A stretch of 64,000 bases of DNA from Streptomyces sp. S4.7. GTDB taxonomy: Bacteria; Actinomycetota; Actinomycetes; Streptomycetales; Streptomycetaceae. The stretch lies in assembly GCF_010384365.1 (NCBI RefSeq), contig NZ_CP048397.1, positions 6,262,001-6,326,000 on the forward strand, in the 5' to 3' direction. Position 1 is the first letter of the stretch. Each line of letters begins with the position of its first letter. The notes below the pieces were generated by a model that did no database searches, was not told the origin of the DNA, and saw only the letters and a list, made by a program, of their open reading frames with translations. A program made the translations under genes and the position numbers. Below, piece after piece: positions 27,301-35,544 of this stretch.

Positions 27301-27436
27301 GAGGCGCGACATGACAGCCACGCGGGAATCCTAGGACACCAACCGGCGCCACGTCAGGCGGTGTTCGTCCTGTCGGGCGGATCGGGCGGCACGCGGGCAC
27401 CGCCGAGCCCGCGATCGGGCGGCGGCGGTGCGGGGC

Positions 27437-28594
27437 TCACTCGGCCTGCCCGGTGGCGCACCGCCGGAGGGTGACCATGGCGACGTCGTCATCGAGGAGG
27501 GCGTGCCGCCGCAGATCGGTCTGGATGGTGTCGAGCAGCGTCTTCGGGGACTGGTCGGCCCAGTGGCCGACGCGTTCGGCGAGCGGGTAGAACTCGCCGG
27601 ACCCGTCGCGGGCCTCGGCGAGGCCGTCGGTGTAGAGCAACAGGGTGTCGCCCGGTTCCATACGGTGACTCTCGACGTGTACGGGGGTGGTGTCGAGGCC
27701 GAGCAGTCCGATCGGCAGCGAGGGCTTCGGAGCCGGCAGTTCCCGCGCCGTCCCGGCGTGCAGAAGGAGCGGCGTCGGGTGACCGCAGTTGACCAGCCGC
27801 ACCTCGTCGCCCTCCCCGACGACCTCGACCACGACGGCGGTCACGAAGGACTCCTGGATCCGGCGTTTCATCTCGGGTTGCTGCGTGACGTCGCCACCCC
27901 GCTGTGCCAAGTCCCAGGCGAGTGTCAGTTCGCGGCGCACCGCGTCGTCGAGGAAGCCCGGCAGATCGTGCAGGGCGACACCCTGCCGGGCAGCCCTGCG
28001 GAAGGCGTTCAGCACGAACAGCACCACTTCCAGGGTCGCCAGACCCTTGCCCTGGACGTCCCCCACGATCACCCACGGCCGCCCGTCGACCATCGCGCAC
28101 GCGTACAGATCGCCCCCTATCGTGGACTCCGCGTCGGACGCCAGATACGACGACGAGATCTCCATCGGGCCCAGCCGGGGTGGCAGCGGCCGCAGCAGCG
28201 TCTGCTGCGTCTGGGCGGTCACCCGGCGTGACTGCGCGAGCTGGCGTGCCCGTCTCTCCCGCACCGTGGCCGCGCCCACCGCGGCCGCGCTGATGACCAC
28301 CGCCGTCGCGATGGCGACCGGCGCGTCGGCCAAGGTCAGACGGTTGTTCTCGGCGAGGGTCACGACGTAGGCGGGCATCATCACCCCGGTGATCACCGCC
28401 ACCGCGCGGGGGCCGGTGAACACCGCCGCCAGAGCGGGCAGGGCCAGCATGATGCCGCCCAGCCGGATCCTGTACCCGCCGAGCACGTCGACGACCAGGA
28501 CCAGCACGAGGATGACGACCGCGAGGGCCACGACGGCCCCCGGCCCGCGCCACAACTCCTCGGACTCGCGCCTCTGCGCGTCGACGGGCGGCAT
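27437..28594 (-). CDS. Membrane-anchored SpoIIE/PP2C-type phosphatase
   Basis: 385-aa protein. Residues about 15-120 contain four hydrophobic segments (GAVVALAVVILVLVLVVDVLGG and following). The C-terminal domain is a SpoIIE-like serine/threonine phosphatase, with the metal motif GGDLYACAMVDGRPWVIVGDVQGKG and the later NCGHPTPLLL and LLLYTDGLAEARD blocks. Such proteins typically dephosphorylate anti-anti-sigma factors; no partner is encoded nearby. The ATG at 28594 (MPPVDAQRR) is preferred; the frame is open 19 codons further but not conserved. Confidence 0.9.
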   Translation of the reverse strand: MPPVDAQRRESEELWRGPGAVVALAVVILVLVLVVDVLGGYRIRLGGIMLALPALAAVFTGPRAVAVITGVMMPAYVVTLAENNRLTLADAPVAIATAVVISAAAVGAATVRERRARQLAQSRRVTAQTQQTLLRPLPPRLGPMEISSSYLASDAESTIGGDLYACAMVDGRPWVIVGDVQGKGLATLEVVLFVLNAFRRAARQGVALHDLPGFLDDAVRRELTLAWDLAQRGGDVTQQPEMKRRIQESFVTAVVVEVVGEGDEVRLVNCGHPTPLLLHAGTARELPAPKPSLPIGLLGLDTTPVHVESHRMEPGDTLLLYTDGLAEARDGSGEFYPLAERVGHWADQSPKTLLDTIQTDLRRHALLDDDVAMVTLRRCATGQAE

Positions 28595-28736
28595 GTTTTC
28601 ACGGTACAGCGACCAGCGGATCCTGCCCTGTGAGCGGCACGGGCCGATCACCCCGGGACGGCCGCCCCGACGCCCTCCCGAGCGGGATCTATGCTCGGCA
28701 CGAATCGAACCCGCGGTCGAACGGAACGGAGTCGGG

Positions 28737-29735
28737 ATGCGCTACATCATCATCGGGGCGGGCGCCGTCGGCGGCAGTGTCGGCGGCCGGCTCGCGGAGT
28801 CGGGGCACGACGTCGTCCTCGTGGCCCGCGGCGCGCACCACCTGGCCCTGCGCGATCACGGTCTGAGACTGACCACGCCCGACGGCACCCGCGTGCACCG
28901 CCCGCCCGTCGTCGAACGGCCCGACGAGATCGACCTGCGCCCGGACGACGTCCTGCTGCTGTCGGTGAAGACCCAGGACAGCACGGCGGCCCTGGACACC
29001 TGGGCCGCGCGGCCGGTCGCCGGCGGCGGGACCGCCGGGGAGACGCTCCCGCTGGTCTGCGCGCAGAACGGGGTGGAGAGCGAACGCCTCGCCCTGCGCC
29101 GCTTCCGGCACGTGTACGCCATGTGTGTCTGGCTGCCCGCCACCCATGTCGAGCCGGGCGTCGTCTCGGCCGGGGGCACCCCGTACACCGGCACCCTGCA
29201 TCTCGGCCGCTACCCGTCCGGCACCGACGAGACCGCCGCCCGGATCGCCGCCGATCTGGAGAAGTCCCGGATACTGGCCCCGGTCGTACCGGACGCGATG
29301 CGGTGGAAGTACGGCAAGCTGATCGCCAACCTCGCCAACGCCGTGGAGGCGGTCACCGGCCGGATCCTCGGCGACGAGGCCCGTGACCTCGCCGCCCGTA
29401 CGCTCGCCGAGGGCCGCGCCGTCCTCGACGCCGCCGGTGTCGGATACGTGAGCGCCCGGGAGCAGGAAGAGGTCCGGAGCAGGATGAGCTTCGACCCGTA
29501 CGCCGTACCGGAGGGTGGCGGCGGCTCGTCCTGGCAGAGTCTCAGCCGGGGCACCGGCACGATCGAGTCGGACTACCTCAACGGCGAGATAGTCCTGCTG
29601 GGGCGGTCGCACGGCGTCCCGACGCCGATCAACGAGACCCTTCAGCGCGTCGCCAACACCTTCGCCCGCGAGCGCAGGCCGGCGGGCTCACTGCCGGTCG
29701 CCGAACTGCTGAGGATCATCGACGCCGGTGCGTGA
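28737..29735 (+). CDS. Ketopantoate reductase-family dehydrogenase (PanE/ApbA-like)
   Basis: 332-aa NADPH-binding protein. The Rossmann motif is YIIIGAGAVGGSVGGRLAE (3-21), followed by LLLSVKTQDS and the family Asn in CAQNGVESE. The catalytic Lys is in MRWKYGKLIANLAN. The family includes 2-dehydropantoate 2-reductase, but many actinobacterial paralogues have other substrates. The long SRGTGTIESDYLNGEIV is the usual substrate loop. ATG at 28737; the open frame upstream is antisense to the phosphatase. Confidence 0.88.
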   Translation: MRYIIIGAGAVGGSVGGRLAESGHDVVLVARGAHHLALRDHGLRLTTPDGTRVHRPPVVERPDEIDLRPDDVLLLSVKTQDSTAALDTWAARPVAGGGTAGETLPLVCAQNGVESERLALRRFRHVYAMCVWLPATHVEPGVVSAGGTPYTGTLHLGRYPSGTDETAARIAADLEKSRILAPVVPDAMRWKYGKLIANLANAVEAVTGRILGDEARDLAARTLAEGRAVLDAAGVGYVSAREQEEVRSRMSFDPYAVPEGGGGSSWQSLSRGTGTIESDYLNGEIVLLGRSHGVPTPINETLQRVANTFARERRPAGSLPVAELLRIIDAGA

Positions 29736-30036
29736 GATGCCTCGTGCCGTCGCCGTCCTCCGCGATGTCCCGCACACACGTGTATCCGAGCCGGACGAGC
29801 AGTGAGAGCGAGGGCGCGTTCCCCGCGTCGACGGTGGCATGGACCTCGGCAGGACCGAGGGTGTCGTGCCCGTACGCGGTGAGCGCCACGGCCGGTTCAC
29901 GGCCGAGCCCCCGGCCCTGGCCGTCCGGCGCCGGCGCGTAGGCCGGCTCGTGGCCGTCCGGCCAGGGCTCCGGCGACGGCTTGATCTCGGCGTGACCCGC
30001 GCAGCGGCCGGCGTGCCGTACGGCCCACACGTCGAA
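29716..30036 (-). pseudogene. C-terminal fragment of a GNAT acetyltransferase
   Basis: The minus-strand frame ending at 29716 carries the last half of a GNAT domain: the acetyl-CoA loop DGQGRGLGREPAVALTAY, AEVHATVDAGNAPSLSLLVRLGY and a final TRHLTHRRR. The N-terminal half and any start codon are missing, and the frame upstream is antisense to the DinB-like gene. The stop overlaps the tail of the dehydrogenase gene. It is a relic. Confidence 0.6.
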
Positions 30037-30136
30037 GCGCGGAGGCCATGAGGGGCGTCGCGCGGGCCGCAACCGGGTTGCGACCTGTCGCCTTTCTTCA
30101 AGACCGGCGCCCGGAGCCGCTCCTAGCGTGGGCCGC

Positions 30137-30796
30137 ATGAACAGCGACACGAGCAGTGACACGAGCGGCGGTACCGGCGGGGGCACGAGTGACCCGCTCG
30201 ACACCGTGTATCCCGCGATGCGGGAGTGCGCCGCCGAGGCCGCCCGGATCGCGGGCCGCGTGCCCGCCGGCCGGCTCCCGGACCGTACCCCCAGCGCGGA
30301 GTGGGACGTCCGGGCCCTGGCCAACCATCTGGTGCTGTACACCTCGCACGGGCTGGAGCACCGGGCCCGGCGCACCGAGATGCCCGCGGCGCTGACCGGG
30401 CGCGACTTCACGGCCGACGCCGACTGGCCCGGCCGGTACCGGGCCGCGCTCGACCGCGCGGTCACCGCGTGGGCGGATCCCGCCGTGTGGGAGGGCGACA
30501 TCGGCGAGGGAGCAGGAGCGACACCGGCGGTCTCCGTCGGCACCCTGATGACCCTGGAAATGGCGCTGCACGGCTGGGAGCTGGCGCGGGCCACCGGACA
30601 GGAGTTCCGCCTCTCCGAGGAGACCGCCGCGTTCGTGCTCGGTGTCGTCGACGAGTACGCCGAGATGTACCGGAAGTACGACGGCTTCGCCGATCCCGTG
30701 CCGCTTCCCGCGACGGCCGGGACCTTCGACCGGGCGCTCGCGGCGAGTGGGCGCGACCCGGGGTGGCGGGCCGCACGCGGCCCGTCCCGCGATTGA
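30137..30796 (+). CDS. TIGR03086-type DinB-like metal-binding protein
   Basis: 219-aa protein of the mycothiol-dependent maleylpyruvate isomerase/DinB superfamily. Helices AMRECAAEAARIAGRVPAGRLPDRTPS and WDVRALANHLVLY carry the first metal-ligand His; LEMALHGWELARATGQ supplies another. The group forms a four-helix bundle; function is unknown, with thiol-linked detoxification a possibility. The N-terminal 20 residues are a low-complexity Ser/Gly/Thr run. The last codons (AARGPSRD) are contributed by a degenerate copy of the GTCCGGCGATTGAGGAC repeat, which suggests the original stop was altered by its insertion. Confidence 0.8.
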   Translation: MNSDTSSDTSGGTGGGTSDPLDTVYPAMRECAAEAARIAGRVPAGRLPDRTPSAEWDVRALANHLVLYTSHGLEHRARRTEMPAALTGRDFTADADWPGRYRAALDRAVTAWADPAVWEGDIGEGAGATPAVSVGTLMTLEMALHGWELARATGQEFRLSEETAAFVLGVVDEYAEMYRKYDGFADPVPLPATAGTFDRALAASGRDPGWRAARGPSRD

Positions 30797-30886
30797 GGAC
30801 GAGCGCGCGCCACGCCGAAGTGGCCCACCCGATCGCCGTACGAATGGCCCGAAGAACAGGGCCATCACCCGGCTGGCCTCGGTGAC

Positions 30887-31507
30887 ATGAGCGATCAGGA
30901 ACACCGCACCACCGTCGACTTCTACTCCGATCCCGCCTGCCCCTTCGCGTGGATCACCTCACGCTGGATGCTGGAGGTCGAGCGGGAGCGACCGCTCGAC
31001 CTGCGCTTCCATGTGATGAGCCTCTACCTGCACAACGCCGGCAACGAACTGCCCGGCTGGTACCGCGATCTGGTGGACCGGTCCATCGGGCCGGTCCGGG
31101 TCGCCGTGGCCGCGGCCCAGCAGCGCGGTGACGGGGTTCTGCGCGACCTCTGCACCGCGCTCGGCACCCGGATCCTCGAGCGGGGGGACAAGGACTTCGA
31201 CGCGGTCGTCGCCGAGGCGCTGGCCGAGCTGGAGCTGCCCGCCGGCCTCGCGGACGCCGCCCACGACCCGTCGTACGACGACGCCGTACGCCGCGGCCAC
31301 GACGCGGGCAGGGACCCGGCCGCCGACGCGTACGTCGGCACGCCGACGATCCATGTCGACACAACGGTCTGGTTCGGCCCGGTCCTGCGGGCGATCCCGC
31401 GCGGCGAGGAGGCGGCGCGGCTCTTCGACAGCTTCCGGGTGCTCGCCAACCACCCCGACTTCTTCGAGCTGAAGCGCACCCGCACCGGCGGCCTCGACTT
31501 CGGCTGA
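30887..31507 (+). CDS. DsbA-family protein, mycothiol-dependent nitroreductase-like
   Basis: 206-aa cytosolic thioredoxin-fold protein of the DsbA/2-hydroxychromene isomerase class. The active-site segment is VDFYSDPACPFAWITSRWM. It has one Cys (Cys-Pro-Phe-Ala), where the related Rv2466c nitroreductase has CPWC. The cis-Pro loop is AYVGTPTIHVD. The helical insert around 60-130 is typical. A mycothiol-linked redox role is inferred from family resemblance; the resolving Cys is absent. Confidence 0.82.
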   Translation: MSDQEHRTTVDFYSDPACPFAWITSRWMLEVERERPLDLRFHVMSLYLHNAGNELPGWYRDLVDRSIGPVRVAVAAAQQRGDGVLRDLCTALGTRILERGDKDFDAVVAEALAELELPAGLADAAHDPSYDDAVRRGHDAGRDPAADAYVGTPTIHVDTTVWFGPVLRAIPRGEEAARLFDSFRVLANHPDFFELKRTRTGGLDFG

Positions 31508-31539
31508 ACTCGCCGGACGGAACCCGCGCACCCGGGCCG

Positions 31540-32322
31540 TCAGGCGGACAGCGCCGCGATCTCCCTGGCGGCCCTCGCCGCGTCGTACCGCCGCAGCAGC
31601 AGCCGCGCCAACTCCGGTGCGGGGCCCAGCACATCGGCCAGTACGTCCGCCCCCGACGCGTGCGCGCCGCGCGCGATGCGGTCGGGCAGGCGGCCGGGCG
31701 CGATCACGTACGGGGCCACGGCCACCCGCCGTACCCCGTCCGCGCGCAGCTCACGCACCGCGTCCTCGGTGCGCGGCAGGGAGGCGGAGGCGAACGCGGG
31801 CCGCACGGCACACCAGCCGGTGCGCCGCCACTCCCGCGCGACATGAGCGATCACCGCGATCGCCTCCGGGTCGGACGAGCCCGCCGAGGCCAGTACGACC
31901 CCGGTCGAGCCCTTGTCGCCGGGCCGGAGCCCGGCCTCGTACAGCCGGCGCTCCAGCGCCCCGGTCAGCAGCGACGACGGGCCGAGGACATCGGCCTGCC
32001 GTACGGAGAGCCGGGGCAGCCGCGCCCGTGCCTCGTGCAGCACGGCCGGGATGTCGGACTTCGCGTGGAAGGCGCGGGTCAGCAGCAGCGGCAGCGCCAC
32101 CGTGTCCCGTACGCCCTCCGCGTCCAGCCGCTCCAGCACGCGCGGGACCGACGGGGTGTTGAAGTCCAGGAAGCCCGCCTCGACCCGCAGCCCCGGCCGC
32201 AGCGCGCGCACCCGGCGCAGCAGCGCGTGCACGGTCGCGGCGTGCCGGGGGTCGCGGCTGCCGTGCGCGACGACCACGAGCACCGGGCGGCCGGGGGCCG
32301 GTCCGGCGGGGTTGCGGAACAT
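31540..32322 (-). CDS. Sirohydrochlorin chelatase (CbiX/SirB-like)
   Basis: 260-aa chelatase that inserts metal into sirohydrochlorin. With Fe this gives siroheme, the cofactor of the sulfite reductase encoded upstream in the same strand block. The two-repeat architecture is visible: LVVVAHGSRDPRHAATV at the N-terminus carries the metal-binding His, and GVVLASAGSSDPEAIAVIAH is the second half, with GWCAVRPAFASA. The ATG at 32322 follows AGGAG within the end of the permease gene, 5 nt after its stop, so it is the last gene of the transporter operon. Confidence 0.88.
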   Translation of the reverse strand: MFRNPAGPAPGRPVLVVVAHGSRDPRHAATVHALLRRVRALRPGLRVEAGFLDFNTPSVPRVLERLDAEGVRDTVALPLLLTRAFHAKSDIPAVLHEARARLPRLSVRQADVLGPSSLLTGALERRLYEAGLRPGDKGSTGVVLASAGSSDPEAIAVIAHVAREWRRTGWCAVRPAFASASLPRTEDAVRELRADGVRRVAVAPYVIAPGRLPDRIARGAHASGADVLADVLGPAPELARLLLRRYDAARAAREIAALSA

Positions 32323-32327
32323 GGGGA

Positions 32328-33314
32328 TCAGCTCCTGACCAGGAGACCGCGGCTGCGCAGGACGCGGCGCTCCAGGGGCGAGAAGAACAGCAGGTCGATG
32401 CCGATGCCGACGATCAGGATGAGGATGATCGTGGCCAGCACACCGGACATGTCGCTGTAGGTGCGGAAGTTCTCCATGAGCTGGCCGAGTCCCGTACCGA
32501 GGTCGGGCGAGCTGGCGATCAGCTCGGCGGCCATCAGCGAACGCCAGGAGAACGCCCAGCCCTGCTTCAAGCCTGCCAGATAGCCGGGCAGCGCGGCGGG
32601 GAGCAGGACGTGCCTGATGCTGTTGACGCCGGTGGCGCCGATGGTCCGCCCGGCCCGCAGGTACAGCGGCGGGATCTGGTCGACACCCGCCACCAGACCG
32701 TTGGCGATGGACGGTACGGCGCCCAGCAGCACCACCGCGTAGATGGTGGCGTCGGTCAGACCGAACCAGATGATCGCCGCGGGCACCCAGGCCACGGACG
32801 GCAGGGACTGGAGGCCGGACAGGATCGGTCCGATCGCGGCCCGTACCACCTTGACCCGTGCGACCAGCAGCCCCAGCGGGGTGCCGATGGCGACGGAGAC
32901 GGCGAAGCCCAGCGCGCCCCGCGAGATACTGGTCCAGATGTAGCCGAGCAGCGTGCCGTCCAGCCACATCTTCTCGATGGAGCGCCAGACGTCGAGCGGC
33001 CCCGGCAGTACGTAGTCGGGCTTGAGGTCGGAGGCGGCGGCGAGCTGCCAGACCGTGATCACCAGGACGACCGCCACCAGCGGCGGGACGATCTTGGAAA
33101 GCAGGACGCTGCCCAGGGACACCCGCTCGGCGGTCCTGGTCTCCAGCGCGTCCAGGCCGGCCTCCAGGCCCGCCAGGTCTTCCTTGGACGACTTCCGGCT
33201 CTTCGACGGCTTCGGGCCGGACGCCTCGCGCCCGGAAGCCGCCGGATTCCCGGAGGTCCCGGCGGCGTCGGAGGCCTCCGGTGCCCCGGAAACCCCGGTC
33301 TCAGTGCTGGCCAT
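32328..33314 (-). CDS. SsuC/TauC-type ABC transporter permease
   Basis: 328-aa membrane subunit of a sulfonate/nitrate/taurine-class importer. The first 65 residues are a hydrophilic Ser/Gly/Lys-rich extension, followed by segments such as PPLVAVVLVITVWQLAA and FAVSVAIGTPLGLLVA. The EAA loop is LYLRAGRTIGATGVNSIRHVLLP. Its ATG at 33314 overlaps the end of the ATPase gene by 14 nt. Context (cys operon upstream, siroheme chelatase downstream) supports transport of a sulfur source rather than nitrate. Confidence 0.92.
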   Translation of the reverse strand: MASTETGVSGAPEASDAAGTSGNPAASGREASGPKPSKSRKSSKEDLAGLEAGLDALETRTAERVSLGSVLLSKIVPPLVAVVLVITVWQLAAASDLKPDYVLPGPLDVWRSIEKMWLDGTLLGYIWTSISRGALGFAVSVAIGTPLGLLVARVKVVRAAIGPILSGLQSLPSVAWVPAAIIWFGLTDATIYAVVLLGAVPSIANGLVAGVDQIPPLYLRAGRTIGATGVNSIRHVLLPAALPGYLAGLKQGWAFSWRSLMAAELIASSPDLGTGLGQLMENFRTYSDMSGVLATIILILIVGIGIDLLFFSPLERRVLRSRGLLVRS

Positions 33315-34092
33315 GTCGGCGGATCTCCCCCCGCAGTTCTTCGGTGATCTCCACGGACAGGTCGGCCACCGCGGCATCCTCGATCCGGCGCGGCTGCGGG
33401 ATGTCGATACGCCACTGCCGCGCGATCCGCCCCGGCCGTGACGACATCAGCACCACGCGCTGAGCGAGCCGCACCGCCTCGCGGACGTTGTGCGTGACGA
33501 ACAGGACCGACACGTTCGTCTCGGCCCAGATCCGGGTCAGCTCCTCGTGGAGCACATCCCGGGTGATGGCGTCGAGCGCGGCGAACGGTTCGTCCATCAG
33601 CAGCAGTTGGCTGTCCTGCGCCAGCGCACGGGCCAGCGCGACCCGCTGGCGCATACCGCCGGACAGTTCGTGCACCCGCTTGCCGTACGCGCCCTTCAGC
33701 CGTACCAGCTCAAGGAGCCGTTCGGCCTCACCGCGCCGCTCGGCCTTGGACATGCCCCGCATCTTCAGGGCGAGTTCGATGTTCTTGCCCGCGGTGAGCC
33801 ACGGGAACAGCGCGTGCTCCTGGAACATCAGGGCGGGCCGGCCGCCGGGGACGTCGATGGACCCCGCCGACGGCAGGTCGAGCCCGGCGACCAGGTTGAG
33901 CAGGGTGGATTTTCCGCAGCCGGACGCCCCCAGCAGGGTCACGAACTCGCCGGGCGCCACGTCGATGCTGACGTCGTCCAGCACCAGCTGGCGGCCGCCG
34001 GGCCGGCCGAACGACTTGGACACATGGTCGAGACGGGTGGCGTACGGTTGTGTGTCGACCGTTGCGGCCGGCTTGACGAGTGCGGTGGCCAT
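33301..34092 (-). CDS. SsuB/TauB-type ABC transporter ATPase
   Basis: 263-aa ATPase. Walker A GASGCGKST, Q-loop MFQEHALFPWL, signature LSGGMRQRVALARALAQD, Walker B LLLMDEPFAALDAIT and H-loop VLFVTHNVREAV are intact, in contrast to the variant copy at 25943. It is co-transcribed with the binding protein upstream (72-bp gap) and the permease downstream (overlap). Confidence 0.94.
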   Translation of the reverse strand: MATALVKPAATVDTQPYATRLDHVSKSFGRPGGRQLVLDDVSIDVAPGEFVTLLGASGCGKSTLLNLVAGLDLPSAGSIDVPGGRPALMFQEHALFPWLTAGKNIELALKMRGMSKAERRGEAERLLELVRLKGAYGKRVHELSGGMRQRVALARALAQDSQLLLMDEPFAALDAITRDVLHEELTRIWAETNVSVLFVTHNVREAVRLAQRVVLMSSRPGRIARQWRIDIPQPRRIEDAAVADLSVEITEELRGEIRRHGQH

Positions 34093-34164
34093 GAGTCACA
34101 CCTCCTGGGGGCGATCCGGTTGCGGGTCGGGTCGGGCGACTGGTCGGCTGCTCGGGTCGCCCGG

Positions 34165-35283
34165 CTACTCGGCGCCGAGACCGGCGTCGTCGATCGCGGG
34201 CTTGCCGTCCGCCTTCAGCACCTTGTTGAGCAGCGACAGGTCGTAGATGCCGTCGAGCAGCGGGTCTTCGAGCAGGCCCGCCTTCACCGCGTGCTCGGAC
34301 GACACGCTCAGCGTGGAGGCCAGCGGGTCGTCGGTGATGTCGACGTTCTTCCACGCCGGGTCGATCACCTCGGGCGGCAGCGCCGCCCCCGAGTCCGCCT
34401 TGAGCTTGGCGTTGGCCGCGGCCTTCGCCTCGTCCGGGTTCTCGTTGATCCAGGCGTTCGTCTTCACCGAGCCGCGCAGCACCGCCTCGACGACGTCCGG
34501 GTGCTCCTTGAGGAACTTCTGGGAGACGATCACGTTCGTGATGACGAACTCGCCGTCCTTCCACAGCTTCTTCTCGTCCAGCAGCACCGAACCGCCGCCC
34601 GCGACCAGCTTCGAAGCGGTCGGCTCGGGCACCCACGCGCCGTCCAGTGAACGGGACTCGAAGGACGCGGGGATCTGCTTGTTGTCCTGTCGGATGACGG
34701 TGACGTCGCCCTTGCCGGTGTTGGTGTCGACCTTCAGGCCCTTCTCCGACAGGTAGTTGAGCAGCGCCACATCCTGCGTGTTGCCGAGCTGCGGCGTCGC
34801 GATGCGCTTGCCCTTGAGGTCGTCGAGGGACTTGATCTTCTTGGGATTGACGACGAGCGAGACACCGCCGGAGGCCGAGCCCGAGATGATCCGGAGGTTC
34901 TGGCCCTTGGACTTCGTGAAGCCGTTGACCGAGGGGGAGGGACCGATCCAGCCGATGTCGATCGCGCCCGCGTTGAGCGCCTCGATCTCCGAGGGGCCCG
35001 CGTTGAAGACCTGCGGCTTGATCTTGGTGCCGCCCAACTCCTTCTGGATCAGGCCCTCCTGGAGGCCGACCAGCGCGGTGGCGTGCGTGATGTTGGCGAA
35101 GTAGCCGATCTTCACCTCGCCGAGGCCGCCTATCTTCTCGCCCTCGGCGGCGGGAGCGACCTTCTCGTCCTTCTCGCCCTCGGAACCGTAGCCACAGGCA
35201 CCGAGTACCACGGCGAGGAGGGGCAGGGCCGCGACGGCGGCGATGGCACGTCGGCGGCGCCGGGCGGCGCGGGTGGCTGGCAC
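34165..35283 (-). CDS. SsuA-type sulfonate-binding lipoprotein
   Basis: 372-aa binding protein with an Arg-rich n-region, a hydrophobic core and the lipobox VLGAC (about residues 26-30). The body has the NMT1/SsuA pattern: VKIGYFANITHATALVGLQEG, NAGPSEIEALNAGAIDIGWIGPSP, and GKRIATPQLGNTQDVALLNYL. This is the substrate-recognition unit for aliphatic sulfonates or similar compounds. The GTG at 35283 follows GAGGAAG. A tiny ORF ending in Cys-Ala-Cys lies 150 nt upstream. Confidence 0.92.
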   Translation of the reverse strand: MPATRAARRRRRAIAAVAALPLLAVVLGACGYGSEGEKDEKVAPAAEGEKIGGLGEVKIGYFANITHATALVGLQEGLIQKELGGTKIKPQVFNAGPSEIEALNAGAIDIGWIGPSPSVNGFTKSKGQNLRIISGSASGGVSLVVNPKKIKSLDDLKGKRIATPQLGNTQDVALLNYLSEKGLKVDTNTGKGDVTVIRQDNKQIPASFESRSLDGAWVPEPTASKLVAGGGSVLLDEKKLWKDGEFVITNVIVSQKFLKEHPDVVEAVLRGSVKTNAWINENPDEAKAAANAKLKADSGAALPPEVIDPAWKNVDITDDPLASTLSVSSEHAVKAGLLEDPLLDGIYDLSLLNKVLKADGKPAIDDAGLGAE

Positions 35284-35433
35284 GGGAGGTCTTCCTCTCG
35301 TCGGCCCGTGCTCACGTCCCTCGGTGGCGAGGCGGCGTGGCCGGGATGTCGGCAGGTCTTCGGCGGAACAGACGCGGCGGGCGTGACACGGCGGTCGCGC
35401 CGGTGCTCTGGGCGCGCGTGCGGTGCGCGTACG

Positions 35434-35544
35434 TCAGCACGCACATCGCGCCACCCCGCCGGTCCCCGCGCCGAGGGCGCCGCTGCCGACCCGGCCGCCC
35501 TCCTTCGCGAACGTCGCGAAGACATCCACCATCTCGACGGGCAT
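35434..35544 (-). CDS. Small ORF between cysN and ssuA ending in Cys-Ala-Cys
   Basis: 36-codon ORF whose ATG overlaps the cysN stop (TGATG). It begins MPVEMVDVFATFAKEGG and ends VARCAC. Third codon positions are nearly all G or C, which supports coding. No domain is recognised. Two Cys as the final and antepenultimate residues, placed 150 nt before a sulfur-importer gene, recall cysteine-responsive attenuating uORFs described in mycobacteria. That role is inference. A second overlapping frame (MCVLTYAHRTRA at 35446) follows. Confidence 0.45.
   Translation of the reverse strand: MPVEMVDVFATFAKEGGRVGSGALGAGTGGVARCAC

Noticed and set aside
29716..30828. 370-codon minus-strand ORF as a full protein
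   Set aside because: Only its last about 105 codons look like protein (GNAT); the remainder is antisense to the DinB-like gene, so only the remnant was kept.
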